Source of the DNA: Theocolax elegans
Lineage: Eukaryota; Arthropoda; Insecta; Hymenoptera; Cerocephalidae
Reading direction: 5' to 3'
NCBI GenBank assembly: GCA_026168455.1
Contig: CM047429.1
Span: 32,013,850 to 32,077,849 of the forward strand
DNA length: 64,000 bases
How positions within the stretch are numbered: the first letter of the stretch is position 1; each line of letters opens with the position of its first letter. The translations under genes were made by a program, and so were the position numbers. Below, one piece after another: positions 29,820-40,940 of the stretch. The notes beneath the pieces were generated by a model, which worked only from the letters and a program-made list of their open reading frames with translations, searched no databases and was not told the DNA's origin.

Positions 29820-30829
29820 CCCTAAAATCTATGCATCTCTCCTTGTCTTACACTTCTTCCTTGTCTTACACTTTGCCTTATATGGAGATGTGTAAGTAGT
29901 TCTCGATTTTTCTGTGCTTGCACCCGATTGGACCGTTAGATGTGCGTAATTAAAAATTATCGAATCCCGTGCATTTTCTGTATCGCTTCGTAGTTAATTC
30001 GGAGAATTTGCTGTCCCCTCTTTTATTACTGCGACATTATCCAGAGAACGGCTTAATTTATTACTTCCTTCTAATGCTCGAATTTTCTAGTCCATGTTTC
30101 CCATCGCCGGTTCTTCTCCGAGCATTGATTTTATAGTGCAGTACAAAAAAAAACTCTTGCGCAACCCTTCATTTCGATCTCACTATCGGTGATCCCGCTT
30201 ATATGCGTACAGGCTTCGAATAATATCTTCAACTCTACTTATCCGTCTCTTTTTCGTTTGAAACACTCGTGAATTAATCGGTCCCTTAGCTCTATAAATT
30301 ATATTTTATATTACTGCATTTACTTAGAATTATTCTTTATCAACCTTATTTCGTTTTTCTCCCACGCCGTAATTTTATTCTAAACTACGCAGTACTTTTT
30401 ACGAAAAATAATAATATAATTTTCGTCGGGACGCGACAATTGTTAGTGTTTATTAGTTAGAACACTTAGTCTAAACACCTGTTATATTGTAATTTAAGAG
30501 ACTTGGTATTCTCGCTGGTAATAATTAATGGGGAATAAAAAACAAAAAAAAATTACAATGTGACTGAACAATAAATAATTTCCTAACTAAATATTAGAAA
30601 AAAAAATTGCATAGTAAAATATACTAAAATATACCCACTGTATATTGTAGTTCCTTTGCCCTAAATTCGATTATTTTATCGGAAAATTATCTATGAGTTT
30701 ATTGAACAATTTCCTTGCGAAATTCTTGAATCCAACTGAAAACAAAAATTTAACTCGAGTCCTATGCTGGTTAAATTGAATGTAGCCTAAATAAAACTCG
30801 ATATCTTCCTTCAAACCTATAAATTTTTC

Positions 30830-31030
30830 AAGAAAGACTCGATTTCTTCTATCAAGACTCAATTTCTTCAATAAACTCGATTTCTTCTATACAGACTCAA
30901 TTTCTTCTATACAGACTCAATTTCTTCAATAAGACTCAATTTCTTCGATACAGGCTCAATTTCTTCACTAAACTTAATATCTTCAATAAGACTCAATTTC
31001 TTCAATACAGACTCAATATCTCTTCAAGTA
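30830..31030. repeat. About 20-bp tandem repeat in the leader of element A
   Basis: Around ten imperfect copies of a unit like GACTCAATTTCTTCAATAA. Copies vary between CTCAAT and CTCGAT. Confidence 0.8.
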
Positions 31031-31928
31031 GAAAGAGTTCATCACTCGAAATGTTTTCAAGTAAATCGCGAGTTTCTTCCAATGTTACTCGAATTTTTCT
31101 AATCTCCAAATTTTCCTACAAAGCTAAAATAAATTAAACTCGATATATTCCAGCTGTAATAAACAATGTACAAATATATATATATAATGTGGAAATATAT
31201 ATACCTAATTTCCTAATTGCTCAGTACACATATATTATGTGCTATTCTCCCTAAATTAACGGGTATATCACCAATATCTCTTAAATTCACAAGATGATTG
31301 AATTTTTCGCAACAAAACTCGAAAAATTCTTTCGTGTAAGTGTAGGTTTAGGAAGGAAAACCGTAGGAAAAAAAAACAATATTCATATACACACTCTATC
31401 ACAAGATTTTCATCAACTTACGCGAAACCCCGGGTAAGAAAAAAAAATAATTTGGGCCCACCCTTAAGGAACGACGGTGTTGATGAAATTGCACTAAGGT
31501 ACAACACAATATATACTATAAATCTCGCTAAAATCTCTTTTACAAAAAACATACAACAAATTTCAACATCATAATAAATAATAATTATTATTAGATAATA
31601 CGTCGCCTACTTCGACGCAGATGAAATGTTGGTTTATCCAGGTGCAGTCCTGAATTGAGTAAGGTTTTAAATGTTAACTAAGGAACACTTTGTTAACTAA
31701 TCATCTTTCACACTCATACACATACTCTAAAATCAATAACTATTAGGTCAATTAAATAATTTTAAAAATTGCTCCTGGTGTGTCTTTACACAATAATTCT
31801 AACTCGGCTGACACGACAAATCCATCACTGCTATTCAACTCTCGAAAATAACTCACTACGCCATTTTGTCGACTTAGCGTCGGTGTCTCTACACGAAATC
31901 TATTAACATAACTTTTTGTTTAATTTAA

Positions 31929-31941
31929 ACGTTGGGCGACA
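31929..31941 (-). promoter_or_regulatory. Primer binding site of element A (tRNA-Lys-like)
   Basis: The minus strand reads TGTCGCCCAACGT, 2 nt after the LTR end. The tRNA-Lys complement is TGGCGCCCAACGT, so one base differs. Confidence 0.65.
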
Positions 31942-31943
31942 TT

Positions 31944-33869
31944 TGTGACGGGTAGATTTCACCTAAACTATCAAATAATAAAATCTAACCGCACGCTAAT
32001 ACTTTTAATCAGTTTTGTTATTTCAATCGACCATAATTAAAAGCCTCACCTCGGCTTGAGAATTCCGCACTCTGTAAAGGGGGGTCAGAAAAAAATGGCG
32101 AAACCCACGTCGAATCAGCGATGATAGTTTAATAGTTTTTTTTTTTTATCTCGACAACACAAACAACACAGACTACACGAGGAGCAATTACCAATAATTA
32201 AACACTTTATAATTACAATGTAAAATTCAATTTATTAACCAATTAATTATAACAATGATCTCCTAATAGTCATTGAGCGCAATCTCGATCTAAAACATAC
32301 AACGCAATACAAATTTCTTAATTTAATTTCATTTAATAAGAATTATTCAACAGATAAAAGAAAAGAAACGCGACGCGGTCATACACACGATCTCTCTCAC
32401 ACACACACCTAAAAAGGGAAATTTTCGCGCCAAAAATCGACATTAACTCGATTCTCAATAAATGAGGAATTTACACTCGAGCTGAAAGAAAGAAAGTTCG
32501 TTGCCGATACTCTAAACTATCGGATCTGCTACCTTACTCAATTTATTGAACTACACCTGTAAATAAAAAATATGACTCGAGAAAAACACGCAATTACAAT
32601 TATATCAGCTATCCATGATTCTCCAAGCTGTAAAATAAATTAAATATTTAACGATCTCACCAACATTCCATCTAGAATCCACTTCCAATATTAATTATTA
32701 TTCTCTGTTTAATTGTCCACAATAAATTTCTTTAAGTCCTTATTTTCCTGGACTCACAATGATTAATTGATTGTATCGGATATCTCCTCAAAATGGCTAC
32801 TACTCTTTCTGAACACTCAGTGCTTTCTCTCAATATCTATATTTTTCCTTAACACCTCTATACTCAACCAAGGTTGGGACAACAAGAAGGAAAGGACGCG
32901 ATCGAGGGATGATCCACCCCCCGTAACGAACTTTTCTGAGATCACCTGATTCTAGATCATTGGATATGTTGGCTGAAACTCGATATTATTCGTGGAAAAT
33001 TCTCTCGCCAATTTGATTGGTTTTATTTCAGGATGCGCGAACCTGCGCGAGGATAATTGTCCTCATGAAAAATCACTCATATGGCGCGACACTCGAAATC
33101 AAATTGCCGGACTCGAAATATCTTAATCTCATTATACTCGAAAAACACCAAATTATAACACCAAAATGTCACCAAATAACACCAAAAATACATAATAAAA
33201 TAATAGATTTCATCAGTAATATATATATAAATCAACATATAATTCATGCAACATAAAAACATTAATTTAAATACTCGAGAAAATCCAACTATAAATCGCA
33301 ATATCAATTACTCATATACTCCAATGAGTGCGAGAGAGAGAACGCCGTATATATATAGACATGCTTATATATTTAATATACCTCGATACTCTCTCTCTCT
33401 CGACTATATCACGCTCCCCACTCTGATAGCGGCGCGAGCATGTTGCGCGTACTCATTATTCGGGAGAGAGCGATCGCGTGCGTTACTCCGCTCCCCCCCT
33501 ATCCTCGTGTCGACAATACCCGGTGTACGTCTTCACCGCGATCACCTATCTTCTCGCGTTCGGATTTATTTCAGTATAGGTGTATGTGTGTGTGTATGTC
33601 CCGGTTGCTGACGATGCGCGTACGTACAAAGTAACTCGTACGCGCACACATGCGTTATAAGCTGTTATGCCGTCGGTATGTATTCCCGTTGTATGTGTGT
33701 GAACGCGATCATATTCTATCTTTTAATACTCTTTTATTAGCTTACCAACTAGTAATCATCACTTATTTATTTCTATCTTAACAATAGTCATATATGCATG
33801 TGTATATGCTATAGCGTATACACATACATATATGACACATTCATTTTATTTTAATTGTGACAACGTCAC
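31944..33869 (-). repeat. 5' LTR of gypsy element A
   Basis: Bounded by TGTGACG and CGTCACA on the element strand, with a tRNA-Lys-like site just inside. Length is 1926 bp. The partner LTR is outside the window, so boundaries rest on termini and primer site only. Contains a short GC-richer block with GA/TC tracts near 33390-33560 and a TATATATA near 33344. Confidence 0.7.
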
Positions 33870-33879
33870 AATATATATA

Positions 33880-34827
33880 TGGGCTGTTTCACGTCAAGTG
33901 GTACGATGAAAATTTTAAATCGCTCCAAAATTTGAGAACAGGCTGGAAATATCTTCCAGAAAGTAGAAAAAAAATTTTAGATGTTAAAAATAATTTGCCT
34001 AAGAGTTATTCCACCATGAAAAATGGAAATTTTTCAATTTTTTAGAAAAATTACTATTTATAAAGCCATTTATCTCAAAATCTATTGATTTTTTTGAAAA
34101 AACATTATTGACAACTTTTGTTCAAAACAATCTTTAGAACTCATCTACCTGGGTTACAATTCTTAATTTTAAATGTTCGAAGAGATAGAACACTCGAAAA
34201 TATTGAATATCAATAAAAGTCGACCACGCCACAATCGATTTTAATCTAACACCGCTCAAAAGATCATATTTTTTGAGAGCTTTCGAATGGCTGTAGTTAG
34301 ATTATTGGCCAAGACCGCTGGTGTAAGTTATGCCCTAAAATACATGAAAATTAGTGATTTTATGAGGTTTATGTGGTGTAACTTACACCAGCGGTCTTGG
34401 CCAATAATCTGACCCAAACCATTCGAAAGCTCTCGAAAAATGTGATCTTTTGAGCGGTGATAGATGAAAATCGATTGTAGCGTGGTCGCCTTTTTTGATA
34501 TTCAATATTTCCGGGTGTTCTATCTCTTCGAGATTTTAAAATTATGAATTGTAATCCAGGTAGATAAGTTCTAAAGATTATTTTGAACAAAAGCTGTTTG
34601 TAAGGTTTTTTCAAAAAAATCAATAGGTTTTGAGATAACTGGCTTTGAAAATAACAATTTTTCTAAAAAATTGAAAAATTTTCATTTTTCATGATGGAAT
34701 AACTCTTAGGCAAATTATTTTTAACATCTAAAATTTTTTTTCTATCTTTTGGAAGATATTTCCAGTCTGTTCTCAAATTTTGGAGCGATTTAAAATTTTC
34801 ATCGTATCACGTGACGTGAAATAGCCC
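33880..34827. mobile_element. Foldback MITE, second family
   Basis: Inverted arms with ends GGGCTGTTTCACGTCAAGTG, related in style to the MITE at 28465. Arms meet near 34350 (ACACCAGCGGTCTTGGCC is present in both orientations). Flanked by TA repeats. No coding capacity. Confidence 0.88.
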
Positions 34828-36850
34828 ATATATACTTATTTTTTACTCTTTGTCATATTTGTTTTCTTTCTGTATTTAATTCTATCATTATTAGCGTCAA
34901 AATTTAACAGTATACTTTTCTTTCCTTAACTTACACTGTTACAGAGCCCTTAATATATTAATATTAAATGGATCATGCATTGAAAAAATATATGACTCTT
35001 GAAATATATACCTTACCAGCACGTCCTCGCCGTAAGAGTCGAGTAACAACATTCATATGTTGGCTAACGCTGGAAGGATAAATATATTTTACGGAGCGTG
35101 TGTTACAACTATACACGAAAAATCTAAATGACTTCAGTACAACATATCTTGGTCTGCAGGAAACGACATCAGGTTTTCATCAAATATACTATCCAAGAGC
35201 CTAACTCTCATCCATTAATGTATAAGTAGTTATTTAAAATTATCAAATAAAACGAAAACATTGGAAAGTCGACACAAAACATATGGAGTTCTCACATCTT
35301 TTCAACTCGTCTACACGAGATCAAGATTCTAGATGCCTTTTTGAAACGATCACCCGCTCATATACTATAAAGGACCCCTGCAATAATGATGAAAATGGAG
35401 TCGAAATCTCACGAATGATTGACATTTGACGGATTCTTTGAATGTGCCGAAATAATTGATAGTCATTGGATGATCAAGTTTTCAGTTGAACTTTATTTTC
35501 AGTTCTGCCTTTGATGTTTTTTTTAATCTATAATCTCGTTTAAAAAATCAAAATATTGGAAAGTGGACACAAAACATATCGAGTTCTCACACTCTTTTCA
35601 ATCGTCTGTACAATAGTAGTTACATGTAATTTTAAAGAAATTTTGATTAATTTTAAAACTTTGGTGGTTAACTATCATATTTTGTTTATTTCTGAATGTT
35701 TTTTACAAAAACGACATCTCAGTCACCACATTAATTATACCATAATCCTCTTTGCAATGCGCAAATTATCATTGTTGATGTTAAGGATAGAGTACGGTTA
35801 TAAAAATATTTTTGTAATTTTTATAAAATATTATGTGAAATGTCATGTTTATAAAATATATTATAAAAATATTCTTTTTTGATGATTTTTAACACATTAA
35901 TTAAGTGAAATATTAGAATATTATCAAAAATAGGCTTAAAACAGGCGCAAATACAAAAAACTCCTTGCAGGACAAGAGTTGTCGAAGGGCTTTAATCGAA
36001 GAAAATTTAAATTTATGTGCATATAAACTTCAACTTTACACAGCGAATTTGGTGTATCTATAAAAATGCAATTTCTGCCTTGATAAACCCAATTGGTTTA
36101 CTAATTGTTTAAAAAATGTAATGTTTTTCATTTAAAAAATGAACATAAAAATGTCAGATTTAACTTTGAAGGAAAAAGGCCGTGTAACTATTTTACATAT
36201 ACTCATCTAAAACAAGCACGATCAAAATACAACCGAGTGAGCGTTAGCGAGCGAGGTATCTGTTGCTAGTACAAATATTATTATACAATTATAAAAACTT
36301 AATTTTTAAATATTTATAATGCTGAATTTTTAGTTTGTTGATACATTTACAGTAATTCTTCTGATTAGTGTCATAATTCTTTTAGTGGTTATAAAATTAA
36401 AAATACAGCATTATAAATGTTTAAAAATTAAGTTGTTATAATTGTATAATAATATTAGTAATATTCATATTTTATCTTCATTTTCACAGAGAACAACCCA
36501 TATATATATATTGGGAATAGGCGTTCATGCCGCCCAAGAAAGAGAGGGAAGATATGTAATCTATAATGTGCAAGGGAGAGGTTCGTATTACGGAGCCCTG
36601 GTACCATAAACTGCCCACCCCCTGCCAGTGATGGGAAGCAGTTAGAAGATCCAAATATATTATGTCGGGCGTCATAAACCTCCATGCACAAATATGTATG
36701 GGTCTTTCCAATACTTATTTGTAAATCGGACCGGGGGGGGGGTCAACCAATCAGGCTAAAAATTTAGTATGTTACTATACTATAAAAAAAAATAAGTGAG
36801 CCAAAATTGTAGCCTTCTAAATCAATTAAAGTCGTAGGTATGCTATTTTA
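34828..36850. other. Unassigned AT-rich DNA with small repeats
   Basis: No gene is seen. Two direct copies of a segment lie near 35245-35325 and 35545-35615 (GACACAAAACATAT). A small hairpin repeat spans 36270-36470. 36517-36700 is GC-richer and unique-looking. 36710-36880 is an inverted copy of 54415-54590. Confidence 0.5.
36270..36470. repeat. Small inverted repeat
   Basis: Arms of about 65 bp (ATTATACAATTATAAAAACT and its near complement) around a loop of about 65 bp; probably a small MITE. Confidence 0.7.
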
Positions 36851-36880
36851 AACATTTAAAAATAGGCTATTTTTCCGTTG
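36710..36880. repeat. Repeat end with G-tract, copy 1
   Basis: About 165 bp shared with 54415-54590 in the opposite orientation, including GGACCGGGGGGGGG and a poly-A tract. It abuts the broken end of the CsRn1 element, so it may mark the event that truncated it. Confidence 0.8.
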
Positions 36881-38513
36881 CTGTCGCGTAACGGTCCTAC
36901 TAAATCTATGAGAACGTGTGCAAAACGCTCGTCGGGTGCTACGATTTTTTCCGGCAAGAATTTGTTATGCCGCGATATCTTCGACTGTTGGCACGGGATA
37001 CAGTTCTTGCACCATTTTTTAACGTCTTTACTTATTTCCGGCCAAACGTAATGTTGCCGCACCATCCTGTCTGTGGCTACCGCACTAGGATGTGCGTTAC
37101 CGTGGAACAAATTGATTACCTCGTCACGTAATGTTTTCGGTACATATGGTCTGATGTTTACGCCTGATATGTCGCAATAAAAATCTAGATGGTTTTCTCC
37201 CCATGTCAATTTTTTTAGTCTAATTGAAAATTTAGTCTAATTTAAAAGGAGAGGTATGCAATATTAATCAAACTGTCTTTTATCTTATCAAATGCCTCAA
37301 TCTCTTTCTTTTCCCATGAAATGGGTCGTTGGTCTTTCTTCCGCGAACCGTTTAGATGTTTTAAAAACGGTAATTGATCCGCCGCCGCGTGTGGTATGCT
37401 TTTTCGGTAAAAATTGACCATCCCTAAGAACCTCTGGAGTTCATTAACCGTGCGCGGTCGTGGGAAATCGCGGATTGCTTTTATTTTTGCGTTCGATGGT
37501 TTGAAACCTTCCTTGTCGATAACGTAACCTAAAAATTCTATTCTCTTTACTCCGAATATGCATTTGCCTATGTTTAGTTTTAGGTTCGCGTTACTGAGTC
37601 TTTCCAACACTTCTTCTAGATGTTCTCAATGTTCGGCTTCATTTCATGACGCGATTAAAATGTCGTCTAGGTATACGAAAAGAAAATCTAAATCGCCGAG
37701 TGCTCGATTGATGTAACACTGGAATGTTTGTCCGGCGTTCCTAAATCCGAATCCCATCGCTTTATACTCGAATAAACCAAAAGGGGTAATAATTTCCGTC
37801 TTTTTTATGTCCTCCGGCTCGATTGGAATTTGGTGACACGATTTTTATAAATCGAGCGCGGTGAAAATCGTTTTTTCACTTAAAAAATTGGGGAAATCGT
37901 GTAAGTGCGGTACGGGGTATCGATCCGGAATTGTTGCTGCGTTCAGTTTTCTATAATCTCCGCAGATTCGCCATTCTCCGTTTTTCTTTCTAACCATATG
38001 AATGGGTGAAGCCCACGGGCTGTCCGACGGTCTACAGATGTCTTGCACGCACAGATTGGCTATCTCAGCTTTTGCAGCCTTCAATTTCTCGCCGTTCAAA
38101 CGCCTAACCTTATGGGAAATGGGTGGGCCACGGGTCGTGATATGCTGAACTATCCCGCATTTCGAAAGTAACAAATTCGCGATCGCGTCCCCTCCTAAGA
38201 TGGGGTAAGGTACGTCGGCTATGATAAATCGCCATCCGATTGGCTTCTTAAAACCGAAGTCTATAACGCGATTCGCGTATCCGTAGGTTTTAATACGCGT
38301 GTTATTTGCTGCGTGAAGTTTCAACGACAGCGGTTTGCCTTTAAATCCCGTCGGTTTAGGTATTACCGATATTTCGGCTCCTATATCGATCAAAAACATA
38401 TCGCCCGTTTTTTTATCTTTTAATTGGAGACGTATTGACGAAAAGCCCGGTGCGTTTGTCTCCGCAACGTCGGGTTTAACTAGTTTTCCGAATTCGTTCC
38501 CGTCGCGACACAC
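36856..38513 (-). pseudogene. pol: Pol remnant of a CsRn1-clade gypsy element
   Basis: Begins with a protease ([17 protein letters not shown] for DTGA) overlapping gag in the -1 frame, then reverse transcriptase. The RT frame carries three in-frame stops between 37625 and 37845, yet VYLDDILIA is still readable. A second open piece (37610-37242) holds the end of RT, then most of RNase H is missing, and a third piece (37209-36856) holds the integrase zinc finger (CIPCQQSK) and the start of the core (DLVGPL). The gene stops there against another repeat. It is dead. Confidence 0.9.
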
Positions 38514-39661
38514 TCTATGCTTTTACTTCTGTTTAACTCTTTTTTATCCTTCCACTTGCACTCCGGTGAGCAAGATCGCGCCTTATCGCCGTACTGAAAG
38601 TGATGTACGCAAATCCAGACACGGTTCGGCGATTTACTTTTATCGTTTCTTCGAATGCCACGCGGTTTCGGGTTTCGCTCGTAGCTACGGCTACGACTAC
38701 GCGTGTTCCCTACCTCGCGCCTATCACGCGTCTGATTCGACTTACGTGTGGGCGATTTACTCGTACGCGCGGCCATTATTTGAGGATCCGATAAAGGAGT
38801 ATCCGGTGTGGATATTGCGTCCAACGAATTAACACGACGTATATCGCGCTGCATCCTTTCGTGCGCGAGGAGCAACTCTTCTTTCTCGAAGAGCAACATA
38901 TCCTCACTTTTATCTAATACTGCTGATGGCAGTCTATTAGACCATATTTTTAACATGGATTGTCTTGGCATGAGAGTTCCTGCCGCGTTAACTAATTCGT
39001 TGAAAAATGTTGACGGTTTACGGACGTTAAGTCGTGTGTCAGTCAGCAGTCTATTTAGTTTCTGTTCTTCCGTCTCCGTATATTTCTTTAACACTGCTTT
39101 CTTAATTGCATTGTATTTGTTATCCGGGGGAAGAGCTTTAAGAATGTCGAGATTTTCCCTGATCAAATCATCTCCGATATTCTTTAATAAATTACAATAT
39201 TTCATTTGGTCCGCGATAATATTATTCTCCATAAATAACGATTCTAACATTGCGAACCATGCTTCCGGGTCGTGTCTCCAAAAGTTTTGAAATTTAATAT
39301 TTATTGTCCTTGACTGACGACTATAATCCGACTCGATATTAAAACCGCGTACGTGTTCCGTGTTATTATATCCGAATGTAAACATGTTATTGTCACCTAA
39401 TACTCTTTCAAATCGCGTTGTGTTTACATCGTTCGGCCCTAGTTGGTTACCGTTATTAATTCTGTTTACGTTAGGTTCGCGACTTTGCGTGTTATTTGCC
39501 CTTGTTGTTGCGATTAGATCGTTAATTAGACGTTTCAAGTTTTCAGTTTCTGCTTTGAGTTCTAAGAACTCATCCTTGGAAATTTCTATGGTTTGGTTAC
39601 GCGGGCTCGTCTCCATCGCGGTGTCCATTTCGTTAATTTCCGGGTTTCCTATTGTCGGCAT
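38480..39661 (-). CDS. gag: Gag of the CsRn1-clade element
   Basis: About 393 codons from the ATG at 39661; the frame extends upstream to 39859 without an ATG. It has a capsid-like middle ([20 protein letters not shown]), an Arg/Ser-rich stretch and a single C-terminal CHCC-type motif ([18 protein letters not shown]) in place of the usual CCHC knuckle, diagnostic for the CsRn1 clade. It overlaps pol by about 34 bp, with pol in the -1 frame. The frame is intact although pol is not. Confidence 0.85.
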   Translation of the reverse strand: MPTIGNPEINEMDTAMETSPRNQTIEISKDEFLELKAETENLKRLINDLIATTRANNTQSREPNVNRINNGNQLGPNDVNTTRFERVLGDNNMFTFGYNNTEHVRGFNIESDYSRQSRTINIKFQNFWRHDPEAWFAMLESLFMENNIIADQMKYCNLLKNIGDDLIRENLDILKALPPDNKYNAIKKAVLKKYTETEEQKLNRLLTDTRLNVRKPSTFFNELVNAAGTLMPRQSMLKIWSNRLPSAVLDKSEDMLLFEKEELLLAHERMQRDIRRVNSLDAISTPDTPLSDPQIMAARTSKSPTRKSNQTRDRREVGNTRSRSRSYERNPKPRGIRRNDKSKSPNRVWICVHHFQYGDKARSCSPECKWKDKKELNRSKSIECVATGTNSEN

Positions 39662-40653
39662 GTTTTTTCTGAATATTTTGCCGTTACGCAGATAAGAATT
39701 TCTACCTAATTCTGCTATTGATCTTGGCCACTCGTTTAGACCTACGAAACCTACTTCTTTTCTACGCTTTTTCAATGTGTGCATGAGTTTACAGGATTGC
39801 CCTACGGGTATACGCAGATACCATAATCTTCGCAATTTCACTAATTTTACTCCTGCCACTCGCTCGTTACGTCTAATCTTTCTAACCTAACTGGCTGTTT
39901 GGCCTCCCTCTAGGATACGAGTAGTTGCCAGTTACCATGCTATAACAAGGTCACGACCTTAGCTGCGTGGCACAGGCTACGACCTGAGTCGACTACCCGC
40001 GCCCACGAGTTCGGCTTCCCTAATCTTACACGGATGAAGCATATTATTAAATTTGGGCTGTAAACGCCTCTTTTCGTCAAACTACTCAGCGTGTGCTTCG
40101 GTCTGCAACTGAGCACACTATAACAGGATCTCGATCCTAGCTGAGTGCTCGGAGCTACGGCCTACACTGGACTATCTGCACACACGTTATTTTCATCATA
40201 TTAGAAAAAAATTTTATGATTGGCATCTTCATCCGTCGACGCCGTCCCGAGAATTTTTACATGCATTAATACGCGAATTTAGATATCAAAATATTCCGTT
40301 CGCGAGTCCGTTTACAACGTTTTAACTTAATTCGCGTTACCGGTTTTGTGTCTGCGGTAATGATTTTCGCTATGACGTTACAACATTGAGCGTTATACGT
40401 CACGACTACTTGCTTCAATGAGTCGATCGTCTTTTATTGTTTGATCGCCCTTTTTACGCTGTATACCTCCATCGTAATGCTGTACTCGATGTACTTCCCG
40501 GTGGTGTTCGTTTTCTCAGCTTCTACGGCGTAGGCAGTATCTCGCCGCTGTTGGATTCACGAAATGGCGGTCGGCACGCTGCGTACCGGTCGTTCTCGTA
40601 TCGGCCGCTGGCTCGTCCGCTCGGTGTGTGTCCACGCCGCTTGTGCTGGTTCT
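39662..40653 (-). other. Leader region of the CsRn1-clade element
   Basis: About 1 kb between primer site and gag, GC-richer than its surroundings. It contains two similar segments near 39930-40020 and 40090-40190 with TATAACAAGGTC/TATAACAGGATC and CTACGACCT/CTACGGCCT wording. No clear gene. Confidence 0.5.
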
Positions 40654-40654
40654 T

Positions 40655-40668
40655 AGTCGGGGTCACCA
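40655..40668 (-). promoter_or_regulatory. Primer binding site, tRNA-Trp type
   Basis: The minus strand reads TGGTGACCCCGACT, matching the tRNA-Trp complement used by CsRn1-clade elements except the last base. It lies 2 nt from the LTR end. Confidence 0.8.
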
Positions 40669-40670
40669 GT

Positions 40671-40940
40671 TGTGGGGATCAGGGTCTGTTGCCTTGATCG
40701 TATCGCTGCCACACTCAGCGTACCGGGATATCGAGGACGGGTGCAAGAAGCTAGACAGAGATAAACAGTTATTAGTCTTTATTGATTCAGACTTTCGTCC
40801 GCTCTTGCGGACTCATGCGTCGGAAGCTACGACGCGATTGACTTCTCGGCGGTTATTCCGCTCTCTCTCTCTATATCGTTCGCTGTGAAGCGCCAACTGG
40901 TGGCTACTGGGGTAAATATCCTCTGTGCGTCTCGCCCACA
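40671..40940 (-). repeat. 5' LTR of the CsRn1-clade element
   Basis: A 270-bp LTR bounded on the element strand by TGTGGGCG and CCCCACA. The 3' LTR is lost with the truncated pol end. Confidence 0.75.

Larger units (their letters stand above)
7192..30438 (-). mobile_element. Giant complex LTR retroelement B (Ty3/gypsy, 412/mdg1-like pol)
   Basis: A complete 23,247-bp provirus-like element bounded by LTRs and an ATTG duplication, with a tRNA-Gly primer site at the 5' end and a polypurine tract at the 3' end. In element order (minus strand) it carries gag, pol, a 91-aa ORF, a 236-aa ORF, an F-like Env, a chuvirus-like glycoprotein, a 104-aa ORF and a BIR-RING protein; an antisense gene lies before the 3' LTR. 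Typical gypsy/errantivirus elements are 5-9 kb, so about 11.8 kb between pol and the 3' LTR is extra. No LTR, TIR or poly(A) boundary separates the extra genes from gag-pol, and apart from the antisense gene they share its strand. The clade call rests on integrase wording such as GHKGVTKTY and YNTSVHEG, which recall 412/mdg1. Confidence 0.93.
27715..30438 (-). repeat. 5' LTR of element B, interrupted by a MITE
   Basis: The same LTR as 7192-8918, with a 995-bp foldback element inserted in its (TA)n tract. Without the insert it is about 1729 bp. The TATA box (TATATAAAG, minus) is at 29811-29819, so the insert lies downstream of the expected transcription start, inside the leader RNA. Confidence 0.95.
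30439..31943 (-). other. Leader of element A, LTR-proximal part
   Basis: Continues the sequence interrupted at 7191. It begins with the second ATTG duplication and keeps the ACTCGA-rich style of element A. No good ORF is seen. It contains a 20-bp tandem repeat at about 30830-31030. Confidence 0.7.

Noticed and set aside
33870..33880. Target duplication for element A
   Set aside because: The other end of A is outside the window, so it cannot be tested; the local TATA repeats would make any match meaningless.
36455..36711. Short ORFs of 75-78 codons
   Set aside because: No domain, overlapping frames, next to MITE-like repeats.
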